A stretch of DNA of 64,000 nt from Circinella minor. Its lineage: Eukaryota > Mucoromycota > Mucoromycetes > Mucorales > Lichtheimiaceae. The position numbers and the translations under genes are program-made. The notes under the pieces are model-generated. The model saw only the letters and a program-made list of their open reading frames with translations. It ran no database searches and was not told where the DNA came from. Below, piece by piece: positions 36,396-48,200 of this stretch; within the stretch, counting starts at the first letter, position 1, and each line of letters starts with the position of its first letter. The DNA lies in contig JAEPRB010000026.1 in the NCBI GenBank assembly GCA_016758965.1, positions 124,001-188,000 of the forward strand. The letters run 5' to 3'.

Positions 36396-37106
36396 ATGCT
36401 TTGTCTATATATGCATTCTGAACGTCAACATTTGATATCACCACCATCATCATACGAAGACTTTACCAATGTAGTAGATGAAAAGCATTCTATGCATTAT
36501 CAACAAATTGATACATCAATTACATCGTGTAACAAAGAAATGTCTTTTGATCCATTTAAGCATGCAGGAACCATGATGCACCAACAAGTTAATTTCAAAT
36601 GGAATATATTTGATAATTCTCTGGTTCGCACTCTTTGTAACATGACCTCTGTTATAACTAGCAATCTACCTCAAGATCCACGTGCTAAAAAATCATCTGT
36701 TATTACCTTCAATACTTCAACTAATACAAAAACAACAACAGCAACACTCAAACCATTTATTTCTATATCATCTAATAATAATAATAATAAACGTGCCATG
36801 GTACCACTTCAACAACGACTAAGACATGAATGTTGGCAACCTATTACCAATGAAACACCATCAGAACAACAACATAACAAAAAGAATTATACATCATTAC
36901 CTGCATGGATGTTTACACATAAACATGTTCGTGATGTTCGATCAAATTCTAATGGACTTCGAAAACTAGCTGTCAAAGTTGAAATGGTGCGACATAAAAA
37001 AATAACATTAGGTCAAGTCAAAAAAGAACAAAAACGGTATCTTTCTAGTCGCACCGATGATTTTATACCATGTAAAAAGAGCTCCTTGTCATATCAATGC
37101 TTTTAA
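36396..37106 (+). CDS. Single-exon 236-residue basic protein, no recognised family
   Basis: An uninterrupted ATG-started frame, long for this A/T-rich DNA, preceded by a TATA box and pyrimidine-rich leader. The first half is Ser/Thr/His/Met-rich without clear structure. The middle has an Asn run (residues about 128-133). The C-terminal 65 residues are compact and basic: SLPAWMFTHKHVRDVRS, GLRKLAVKVEMVRHKKITLG, then KRYLSSRTDDFIPCKKSSL. Such a short C-terminal block with aromatic and basic residues could be a protein- or nucleic-acid-binding motif. There is no signal peptide or membrane segment. I cannot assign a function. Confidence 0.6.
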   Translation: MLCLYMHSERQHLISPPSSYEDFTNVVDEKHSMHYQQIDTSITSCNKEMSFDPFKHAGTMMHQQVNFKWNIFDNSLVRTLCNMTSVITSNLPQDPRAKKSSVITFNTSTNTKTTTATLKPFISISSNNNNNKRAMVPLQQRLRHECWQPITNETPSEQQHNKKNYTSLPAWMFTHKHVRDVRSNSNGLRKLAVKVEMVRHKKITLGQVKKEQKRYLSSRTDDFIPCKKSSLSYQCF

Positions 37107-38148
37107 GCTTTCTTTATTTGTATTCATTATTTTATTCATTGCTATCATTTGTATTATGTTTTTCTTATTGTTTTTTACATTCTCTTATTTGTATTATTGT
37201 ACTATATCCCCCCCCCTCTTCTTTTTTTTTTGCTATATCTTAACTATATGCTCAAAATAGCGACTTTTATATATCCATACTGGTTCATGAAAAAAAAAAC
37301 CATCATTATAATAATAATATAATAATAATAATCATTATTTTTTATGCATTCAACACATTACTATTATACCTTACTCTTAAATGTGTATATACACACTTTT
37401 TTTATTTATTAAAAGATTGCCTTAATAGTAGGGATGCTAATCCGACAAAAACGAGACATAAATTTTCTATTTCTCATCACGCAATAAACTATATCATTTG
37501 CGTCATATCTAATCCAACAGTTTTTATACTAAATGTAGTTTTTTTTTTTCTTTTCAAGTATCACAAAAAAAATTATAGAACAGATTGGAAAGATTTATAA
37601 ACTTTAATCAAATACAATTGAAATGACAGAATCTATCAAAATATAAACCAGTTCGTGAAATCACCATGACAACAGCACATCATCAATATGAAATTATTGT
37701 GTCTCCTAGAAATAAGAATAGTTACAGTATAATGAAGAGACACAATCTTATCTTTCCTTACACTGTCATTTTTTATTTGATCGATCATAATTCTTCTAAA
37801 AGCATTTTTTTTATGTAAATCGAGGCCAGGTCATAGATATTAAAGACTGATTATCTCCTTTTTGATTTAGATTAGTAAAAGTATCATTAAAATTAAAAAA
37901 CAAACGTTAATATAAATATATTAACCAAGTCAATTTGTGACTTTAAAAAAAATGATTATCTACCATTTATATATTAAAAAGAAAAATTGTTACAAAGATA
38001 AGAAAGAAAAAGATAGATCGTGGGTTTTTTTTAAAAAAAAATGCAAAAAACTACGCGTCAACATTGCGCAATCCAATAAAATTATGGGGAAAACTTTTAT
38101 GTACCACCAAAAATTTAGCTTTTTCCGTTTTACTTTTCTTTTTTTCAT
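37107..38148. other. Intergenic before the MsrB gene
   Basis: About 1 kb, A/T-rich, with a C run at 37210-37217 and ATA-type repeats near 37311-37345. The proximal 100 bases contain the compact motif cluster annotated at 38053. No gene seen. Confidence 0.4.
38053..38077 (+). promoter_or_regulatory. ACGCGTCA, ATTGCGCAAT palindrome and CCAAT packed upstream of MsrB
   Basis: Within 25 bases lie ACGCGTCA (38053-38060), the perfect 10-bp palindrome ATTGCGCAAT (38063-38072, the optimal C/EBP bZIP site in animals) and CCAAT (38073-38077), 72-96 bases before the ATG. A bZIP and CCAAT-complex input would suit an oxidative-stress gene. Motifs are seen; factor identity is inferred. Confidence 0.4.
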
Positions 38149-39174
38149 ATGTTCCGCACAACAATAAAAGCCCTCTCATACTCAAGGAGCGTCATTTCTT
38201 TTAGACCTGTTCTTTCTTCTCAAGTACAACAACGCATTTCTTTTTTTTCAAGAAATTTCACATACTCTTTAACACATCATAATACAATGGCAAATAAAAC
38301 TGAAGAAGAATGGAGAGCTGTCTTAAGTCCCGAACAATTCAGAATTCTTAGAGAAAAAGGTAAAACTATGTTATAATATATATATATAGAAACTTTATGC
38401 GTCTACATACTTTTTTTTATTTGTATATATATAAGCTGGATGGGGTATATCAGAAACTTACATAGAGTTATTTTTTTTTTACTATTTGGCTTTTATATAT
38501 ATATAGGAACTGAAATTGCTGGTACTGGCGAATATAACCATCATTTTGATAAAGGTAGTGTTTTAATTATTATTCATATAAGCGCATTAGTAATTTTCTC
38601 GATATTAAATATTACTTTGAGATGTACACATACATGCATCTATACAAATATTCCATTGCTAGGTGTATATCGTTGCGCAGGATGCAATGTTCCATTATAT
38701 ATTTCTGATACCAAGTTTGATAGTGGTTGTGGTTGGCCTGCATGTAAGTTTATTTGATTTCAGCAAATAAATAAATAAAAGATGAATGGACAACATTAAA
38801 AAAAAAAGCTTAAAATTCTAACATATTATATTTCTATATTTTATATAGTTTTTGAAGCTGTTCCTGGTAAAAAAAATTGGATGATATGAATGTTATAGGG
38901 GGAAAGAAAAGGAAGGCGTGTATGTGTGAATATATATAAAACGAGAAAAAAATTAATATATGGTGCTTTCTCTCTGATATATGATTTAGGTGCTGTTGGT
39001 CGCCAACCTGACCATAGTCGTGGATTTGAACGTACTGAAATTATTTGTAATAACTGTGGTGGTCACCTTGGTCACGTTTTCAAAGGTGAAGGTTATAAAA
39101 CACCTACTGATGAACGACACTGTGTTAACAGTATTAGCATCAAGTTTGAAGATAAACAAGAAGAAAAATTATAA
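38149..39174 (+). CDS. MSRB: Peptide methionine-R-sulfoxide reductase, mitochondrial/cytosolic
   Basis: Exons 38149-38359, 38507-38554, 38663-38743, 38849-38866 and 38990-39174 give 180 residues; exon 4 is a micro-exon of 18 nt (FEAVPG region). It repairs methionine-R-sulfoxide in proteins. Zinc is held by C91/C94 and C139/C142 (CAGC and [12 protein letters not shown]). The catalytic cysteine is C164 in ERHCVNS. C109 in FDSGCGWPA is the probable resolving cysteine. The first 45 residues are basic, Ser/Arg-rich and lack acidic residues, as in a mitochondrial presequence; Met47 immediately before the conserved domain could give a cytosolic form. All catalytic features are intact. Confidence 0.94.
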
Positions 39175-39497
39175 ATTATTAAATAGATGTAGATTTTTTT
39201 TTCGTAATCCATTATTTTATTGTTGTATTGGAGGTTTTTTTTGTGGGTTTCTGAATGTATATAAATATATGATGGGAGCTGTTAAAATGTAATAGTAAAA
39301 AATTAACTTATTTTTATTTTTTTATAAATGTTTTATAAGGGGGGTGAGTGTGGTAGGCGACACAATAATACTCACAAGTTTATCGTGTTGGGGATTATGT
39401 AAATTACGACGACTATTGATAATGTATAGTAACGGATAAAATTTTATGTAACAAAGTAATCCATGGAAATAAATAGAGTGTGTTTTTATTCATTACT
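39175..39497. other. Convergent 3' region between MsrB and P450
   Basis: About 320 bases of A/T-rich DNA, the 3' ends of two convergent genes. A 10-base inverted repeat, TCAAGTCA...TGACTTGA, lies just inside the P450 last exon at about 39556-39577. No gene seen. Confidence 0.4.
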
Positions 39498-40718
39498 TTA
39501 CTCCATTTTCTTTCGTCGAATACAAACTTTTCCAATTGAGCTATGTGATATCTGTGTCAAGTCATCAATTGACTTGATATCATAATCACGTATGAGTAAA
39601 ATTATAATTGTTTTAACTATATGCATTACAAACCACCTAGCACTGTTATATATATAATAGAAAAAGTATTAAATAACGAGCAAATCAATACAATAATGAT
39701 CTTTAACGATGAATTAACTGAATACTTACGGGCAGACATGTTTTCCAATGCCAAATAGCATAGAATCTTTCCCAGTCTTTGTTGTTGTGAGTTGCGTTTC
39801 AAGATGACGAAACGGTTCAAATTTATTATAGCTTCCTAAGGTATCTTTTTGTACTTTGTTATCGCGGTTATTTGCCCAATCATTTAGTAGAATGTATTGT
39901 CCTTACAGATCAATGTAAATTCAAAGTATAGTAAAGAGATGGTATTACTATTAAATACGTTATATGAGCATAGTTTTTTTCCATTGTCTTTCTGCTACTA
40001 ACCTGGTGGAATAATAACACCGTTACTTAAAATGACATTATCACTGCCTGAATTAGTGCGATCTGATGCAGTAATATCGTTGTTGGCACGAAACGATTCA
40101 CGACATACACTATCTAGCTCTACAAGCTTGCGAATGGACTCGACACTGGTTAGATAATTTTTGATATCATCTTCGAACACAAGATCACCAAATACTTCAT
40201 TTTGTTCATTAATAAGCTCATCAATAAGTTTTGGTTGTTCTAAAAGCCGATGTAATACAGACGCTATAAGTTCACTAATTTGCTACTGATGGGAAGACCA
40301 GCCATAACATGTAGCCGGCATAAAATGTATAAATGTCTTTTTGACTTTCAACTGGTTGTGGATAGTTTTCAATAAGATCTTGGAGTATGTCAGTCTAATT
40401 CAATAAATATATAAAATAAACATTCACAATACCATTGTCACTACCCTTATCGTTTTTACTTTTTGATAAACGTTTAAACAAAATAGTTTTCCCATATTAT
40501 TATCATACTGGTCGTGTCCAATTAAGATCTTCTCCAGACATTCCTCGTAAACGACTATCTATTTCTGGTTTCATTGAGTTTGCTAGTTGTATTCTATACA
40601 TATTAATGTAAGGGTCAAACGTGCCAATATACCTTTTTTTTATATAATTAATATCAAAAAATAAAGTAAAAAATAAGATTTTAGTTCCCATACATAAATT
40701 ATTGACAACAATTCACAA

Positions 40719-40752
<34 letters not shown>

Positions 40753-41968
40753 CTAATATCTTTTTACCACATATGCATGTTTTGAAATACTCGCGGAACA
40801 CATATTGGCCATATTTTATCTGACCTTGCAACAGCAATAGCAGAACCAAAACATTTAAAAGACTCGATCAATTTTTCATCTTTACATAACACCACACCAG
40901 CAAATATAGACGCAGCTACTTTTACTACTGTATCATTTATTATTGACTTTAGATTACATATATTTGTAAAATCTAAAAAATGAAATAAAATGGGTTCATT
41001 AGTGCGTACAACAAATACATTTTTTTGCTCTTTTGTTTTTTTGCCAACCATGAGTGCTCTTCACCTGCCATATCTTCTAAAGCCTCATTTAAACCAGTGT
41101 CTGACTATATTTAAGAGAATTAAATATGTATTAGGTACGTCTAATGCGAGAATTTGTTATAAATAAAGTATAAAAAAAAGTAAAGCTTACATATTTCGTT
41201 ATCCTTGATGCATAACTATTAAGTTTTAAAGCCAAATATATATTGGTAGCTTCTCGTACTTGACTCATACAAAATTCTTTGTTTGATATTCCAGTCCATT
41301 GTCTAAGATAAAATTCCTATATATGACCGTAGCAAACAATATTTATAAAAATGATGAGCTAAATTATATAAAAATCTTGGAATGTTTCTTATTGCGAGTG
41401 ACTATAACGTACCCTGTATGTACCTTCAACGCGAGTAAAATTATCACTTTTACCTATTTCCTGAACATAGGTACCTGAAATAACTGTATTGAGCTATAAA
41501 CCATTACATGTGTGTTAGTAATGTTTTTTTTTTGGGGGGGGGAGCCAGTGAGTAATATTTATATATGACTTACTCTACCAAAGAGATATACTCTATACAC
41601 AGGTCCAAACTTACTCCATTTCTCAAGACATGCTTGTTCGTTTTCAAGATATTCAAGTGTTGAGCCATAGAAAAAGTTATGATATGGTACTATAGGACAA
41701 TTATCGTTTTCATTCTAGTGAAAAAGAAAGTATTTATACAGTATAAATGAACTAATAGTTAAAAAGAGAATCATTGTTCTAGTTTAAAAAATGGGAAAAA
41801 AAACTAATATATTATATAGTCATGGTGGCATGTTATAACTACCTTTTTAGAAATCCATTGTTGGTAAAGTGTATAAGCAGAAAAAATTACAACAGCGGTC
41901 GTAATCACTTCCATACGATTATGTTGTTGATTATTTAATTTTAAAATGATATTTTCAATAATCCCCAT
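39498..41968 (-). pseudogene. Cytochrome P450 monooxygenase with two frame breaks
   Basis: Nine exons: 41968-41843, 41714-41574, 41493-41413, 41316-41191, 41104-40768, 40632-40509, 40394-40003, 39901-39730 and 39642-39498, about 547 codons. A membrane anchor (TTAVVIFSAYTLY) is followed by PIVPYHNFFYGS and KWSKFGPVYRVYLFGR. The I-helix region reads FPSVAN then, in another frame, ISELIASVLHRLL. The haem motif FGIGKHVCPARWF has its ligand Cys. Exon 5 needs one extra base in a 7-A run near 41015, and exon 7 needs a one-base removal or two-base gain near 40285, for the frame to continue. Both breaks are in or beside A-runs, so sequencing error is possible. The second break falls where the oxygen-activating Thr pair should be. 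As read, the gene is inactive. A (TA)n repeat lies in intron 5. Confidence 0.75.
40722..40751. repeat. TA dinucleotide microsatellite in a P450 intron
   Basis: About 15 consecutive TA units inside intron 5 of the P450 model. Length is likely polymorphic. Confidence 0.9.
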
Positions 41969-43580
41969 GTTTTACTTTTTTTTCCAATAATAGTTTAATT
42001 TTTAAAAGAACTAGAACAAAAAAAAAGTTAAGAAAAGCCGTGAATTGATATAAAGAAATCCGTAGTTACTTATCTCTTCAAGGAAAAAGGATTCATTAGT
42101 AATTTTAAGCCGAGTTAAATAAAGCTTAACAATAATGTATGTATTTTCAGCATGATTGGGCTTCAAAATATACATCTTCCCTATAATATAATAACAAGAG
42201 CAAACATATATGCAATATGCTAAAAGAAAAAAATAGTTCTAAGGAAACGTTTACTTGTATATATGCAAGCACCACAAATGATATAAATTTGTAGTATGAA
42301 AAAATTCACAATGTATTATAACAGTATAAGTTATAATCACATTAGCAATTATTACAACATGATCATTACTACTCATGATTAAAAGTATTCTATAGTAGAT
42401 TAGAAGTACGTCTACTTATAAATGGAACCATATGATCAGTGAATTATCATTATCTCTATACATATAGTTGTATGGACTCAGTGCATAATAGAAGTGCATA
42501 CTTCACAACAAGTTAGAAAATAAATATTACTAACGAAAAAAAAAATTGATCAATAATAATTATCAGTACATTCCTACAAATACTTGCAACTCAATAATAA
42601 ACTATTTCCTGCAAGGAAGAGGTATTTATAAAGTATTTAATGTCACAACAACTATACTGCATTTAATTACGCATGACCCATAATGTATGATGGCACATTG
42701 TGTAAATGAGGAAACTCTATGACCATATAATAAACAGCTTTTATGTCGCTATTGATAAATAAAGTTAAATAGATGTTAATGGGCTCAAAAAACCCCCATT
42801 TATAAAAATATTCTGATGTTTCAAATCATATAATTCTCCACTTAATAGGCAATCTGCATACTACTCCTTGAGAAAAAAAGGCTTACCATCTGACACTGGC
42901 TGATGGCAAGCAACTTAAAAGCATATGTGTTATGCAGAAAAGCGGTATACATTTCACTTACTATTACATTTTGATAAAAAGTAAATAAGTGGACATCAAG
43001 TATTATAAAGATTCAAAATTTAGTAAAAATTTTCAATGTTACAGGATATTTCCTGTTTCAATTTCGCCATTGATAAAAGGAAACGAAATATAGGCTTTAT
43101 TTATATTATCAACTTTTTTGTACCATAGTTTATTTACTATGTTTAAATGACTTTGAAAAAAAAAAGTTCCTGGATATAGCATAAATGTTTTTTTTTTGGT
43201 TGATAGGGAAATCATGCTCCAAACAATACAAGTATAATTATGTATATTTCAAATGACAATTCAATTTCTCCATTTGAATAGGTATCTGTAACATAAATAT
43301 TCTCTAAAAAAGTGTTAACATAAAGGCGAAATCAACTGATATAGTGTGAGCCATTTCTTGAAAAAAAAACAAGTATTATGTGTTATGCAGAACAGTGGTA
43401 GTAACATACATATAGAACTGACAACACGTCAATATAAGAATAAATAGATGTAAACCCGAATGTTTTGGGAATATTCTGAAGTGTGAAAAAAAATTAAAAG
43501 TTATAAAAAGAAAGAAAGTCAATTTGAATATTATTAAAGCTTATTATTTTATTCAAACAGAATCTCTTTTAATTTCAAAC
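41969..43580. other. Intergenic with two diverged copies of a repeat
   Basis: About 1.6 kb without a gene. Similar blocks occur twice: a TCTCCAnTT(G)AATAGG block at about 42836 and 43268, an ATGTGTTATGCAGAA block at about 42924 and 43377, and an AAATAGATGT...ATATTCTGA block at about 42765 and 43441. This suggests an old, rearranged tandem duplication or two remnants of one repeat family. Confidence 0.4.
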
Positions 43581-43820
43581 ATGCCAAGTTTTTCAAGTAT
43601 CGCCACTGCCACGGGTGCTGCCATTTTTGCCCTCATTATGATTGGTACTACTACCTCCGTTTCCGAGGTAGAAAATACCATTCAGGCTCAACAAGAAAGT
43701 ACTACAGAATCTGGCACTACTGTTGCTGGTTATGATGAAAAGGGATCGGTTGAGAAAAATGAACCTGTTGTCAAGACGTCAAAGCCAATGGGAACCTGGT
43801 TTCAATATAGTTGGATATAG
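43581..43820 (+). CDS. Small 79-residue protein with N-terminal hydrophobic segment
   Basis: ATG at 43581 starts a 79-residue frame with a hydrophobic stretch (about residues 8-26, ATATGAAIFALIMIGTTT) resembling a signal peptide or single membrane anchor. A polar Thr/Ser/Glu-rich region and a short aromatic end (GTWFQYSWI) follow. The frame is open further upstream; this ATG was chosen because the hydrophobic segment follows directly. No cysteines, so it is not a typical disulfide-rich effector. Function unknown; a small secreted or cell-surface protein is possible. Confidence 0.45.
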   Translation: MPSFSSIATATGAAIFALIMIGTTTSVSEVENTIQAQQESTTESGTTVAGYDEKGSVEKNEPVVKTSKPMGTWFQYSWI

Positions 43821-44844
43821 TTTAATTTGAGAAGATAGACATATTGAATTGCTCATATTTACTGTAATATATATAATATATTTATTATCGCAGTATAATA
43901 TCATCTCCATCCATCATTTTTATTAATATCTCTTTTTCTAATCATTTTATGCAATAAACAAAAAAATATACTTTTTATTTTATAAAACAGTCTTTGTTTT
44001 ATTAAATTAAGTGAATAGGTTTAAGCATTTAGTCCGATATACCGCATTCTTTTTTTATTTAACTATTACTTGTTTATCATCTTTTTTTGCGAGCTCTTTT
44101 ATTAATAGAATATAAACAAAGTAGCTTATATACCTATGTCTTTTTTACAACTTTAAATTTTGTACTGTTATAATATTTTGTAATATAAAACGTATTATTT
44201 TATTTGAGAAAATCAACTGGATATTTTATATGTATAATCCCCTAGTAGTAGCATTTTTAGAATAAGTAGTTCTATCTTTATTATTAGTTAGTAGCACAAG
44301 AAAATAGCGAGGAATGTCGTACTACATATCTATTATTATCATATAGAACATGTTTTTTTTTATTGCTATACTATCTTTTAAAGCCACGTAATTAGTCCAC
44401 AGCCTCGTAGTTGTAGCCCTATAATCATGGTATAGTAGGCTGTTCACGAGCAAGTTTTTTTTTATTATTGTACAAATACTCGAGTATCAAAATTACTAAA
44501 AAGATTTGAAACATGTAGATAAAACTATTACTAAAGATTCTTTTAAAAGAAAAAGCAATGGTTTTATTTGAAAATAAGTATGAAGGTTGAATTAAACACT
44601 AGGTCATTCAAACAAAAAGTAACAGATGTGAGTTATTTGGCTATTCAACAATTTTTTCCAGGATAATGAAACGAGAAAAAAAAAACATAAATAGTAGCGT
44701 GCTATATTATACGGCAATGATGCTGTTGATATTTTATAACGGCTGTAATCTTTTTAACGTCAATAATTATAAAAATATTGCTTTATTATTAGCCAATATC
44801 GAATAGTAACGTCACTTGAAGGGGATCCGCTTAGGATATGGCGC
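43821..44844. other. Intergenic, no gene recognised
   Basis: About 1 kb, A/T-rich, with no coding signal and no recognised RNA or repeat. Confidence 0.4.
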
Positions 44845-44858
44845 TGCCAAATTTGGCA
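44845..44858. repeat. 14-bp perfect palindrome next to MITE candidate
   Basis: TGCCAAATTTGGCA is a perfect inverted repeat, 20 bases outside the left end of the candidate inverted-repeat element. It could be a dimer-binding site or part of the insertion site. Confidence 0.6.
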
Positions 44859-44877
44859 ATTCGAATCAATTTCTCTC

Positions 44878-45213
44878 AAGGTGCGAATTAATTCACCTTT
44901 TTAGGATATACCTATTTTGGTATATGAGATAATGCGCACATAAAAAAAGCTGAGTTGAATGTCTCTAAACAGTAAGCAACAATCTTCAGACAGAAACAAG
45001 AAAAGAGTAATTATAAGCTTCCAAGACGTAAAGTATTCATGATAGTCAAGAAGCGCTTAAAATTATGGGACGCGTTATGGGATATTTAGCATTGGCATAC
45101 TAAATAAGCAATGAGGTAGAAATGGCTTTCACCCATATACCAAATAAAATATATATATTATATAAAGCACTAATAAATGCTCTACAATTTCAAAAAATCG
45201 ATTCGCACCTTGT
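44878..45213. mobile_element. Candidate MITE with imperfect terminal inverted repeats
   Basis: The left end CAAGGTGCGAAT (44878-44889) is matched in reverse complement at the right end, ATTCGCACCTTG (about 45201-45212). A second inner pair, TTTGGTATATG near 44917 and CATATACCAAA at 45136, supports inverted symmetry. The interval is about 335 bases, A/T-rich and non-coding. No clear target-site duplication is visible, so the identification is tentative. It lies 350 bases upstream of the OYE gene. Confidence 0.45.
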
Positions 45214-45561
45214 GAGCAACTTACCATTGGAAATGCTCTAAATTGGGCAAAATCGGGATATTCAGCAATAAATTTTCTGTATCTTACTATAAAATCGGGA
45301 TAAACTTCTTATCACAGTTCAATGCAGAAAAAAGGGGGTACTACTATGAAACAACAATGATTAGTAATTGGTGGTAGGTAGTACCAATGTTGGTAAATTT
45401 CGTAAGAGTATGAAGATAGTTATTATATTAGTAATTCATGGATTAGAGCTTTGTTTTTATATATAAATAGCTCTCACGATCACCCTTTGCTTTTTTACGT
45501 CCTAAATATTTTTCAATTTATTTTATAAAGCACATTTATATCAACAGATAAAATATAAACG
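45214..45561. other. OYE promoter region
   Basis: About 350 bases with a clear TATA box (listed separately), a GGGGGTAC patch and a pyrimidine/A-rich leader. No gene seen. Confidence 0.4.
45458..45470 (+). promoter_or_regulatory. TATA box of the OYE gene
   Basis: TATATATAAATAG, about 92 bases before the ATG at 45562. Sequence and position fit a strong core promoter, typical of inducible genes. Confidence 0.5.
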
Positions 45562-46814
<1,253 letters not shown>

Positions 46815-48200
46815 TCCACTTTCTCACTATACCAGCAATGATAACTGTATTAGTCTTACTTAATTCAAAGGATCGATTCTTGTTATTTTTACTGTTATAT
46901 TTTTTCTCTAATTCTATCATGATTTCTTTCTCTATTTATATTTCCTCGCATGACTTACTGTATTTGGTATCCATGGTAACGAAGGAATGAGAAAAAAAAA
47001 TAAACCACTATATATATTACACTAAAAATAAAAGTAAATATGAACCCAAATTATAATTAATATACTGTGATGGGGAAAATTGAGAATTTGCTCAAGACGA
47101 CGTTTGTAAAAGTATAATTTGAATGAGCAAAAGAGAAAAGAAGTAGCATTAACATATTAAGGTTATCTTTTGTTTTTATTCCATTTAAAGATGATTTAAC
47201 ATCCAATTGATGTTATGCGGTAAAATATATTTACCGCTAATACAACTTTATGCATGGTAAAAAAAAAAAAGGTATCATTTTCTGGTCAAAAATAAATGTT
47301 CACAAGCGAGTTTAACATCGTTCATCTAATTAACAAGACGATATAATTTGAATCAATAGACAATATTCACTATATTATCACTCACAATGTTTGAATAATG
47401 AAAGAATACATTCAAGAATAGAAAAGTTATCGATGCATCTCACTTATATTACTAGCCCCTCTTTCTTTGACCCTACATTCATTGTCTATAAATGACATAA
47501 CAAATATATGAAAACTAGCAAGATTTACTCTTTTATCATTTCGTCAATTATATTAAAGAAACTACTAGATTAAATAAAATAAATGACTCAGTAAATAATA
47601 ATGATAATAGTTATTGAATGTTAACATAAATAAATAGAAAAGACCAAATGTAATCGTTTCTAAATAATCTTTTTTTTTTTAATCTATGAGGCTGCGCGGA
47701 TAAAAGAATAGCGACAGAATGTTTTTTTAGGCTAAAAAGAAAAAGGGAGCGAAGTAGTAAGTTTTCTTTTCTTTGTTTCTATTTTATTTTTATAAGCATA
47801 TAAACTTTCTTTTTTTTAAAACTTTTCTTTTCTTTTCTTTATGGACCGAAGGTAAAAAGAGGAAAAAGAACGAAACAAACTTTTTTTTTTTATTTCCGTT
47901 TCTATTTCAACAAACTCACTTTATATTCTTTGTTTAAAAAAGTAAAACACTACCAGATACTCAGAAACGTGTTGGTGCGATTGCTTTAGGAGGGGATTCA
48001 CATCTCTTAGCAACACCCAATGGTAAATAACTTTCTTATTATAAGAGAAAGAAAAAGTTTCATGAAGAAAGCTTCTCCTTATCCACTTTAAAAACGCTGC
48101 AAGCTTTTTTTTTGATTGGTCATTGAATTTTACTACAAAAGAAAAATGATATTGATCAATTTGAATTAAAAAAAAAATAGAAAATAACGACACATACGAA
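46815..48200. other. Intergenic region with possible upstream exons of the VTT gene
   Basis: About 1.4 kb. Most is A/T-rich without signal. Two short stretches, 47841-47851 and 47943-48022, can be spliced in frame to 48181 and the VTT gene (see findings). Pyrimidine-rich leader sequence lies at 47760-47840. Otherwise nothing recognised. Confidence 0.35.
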
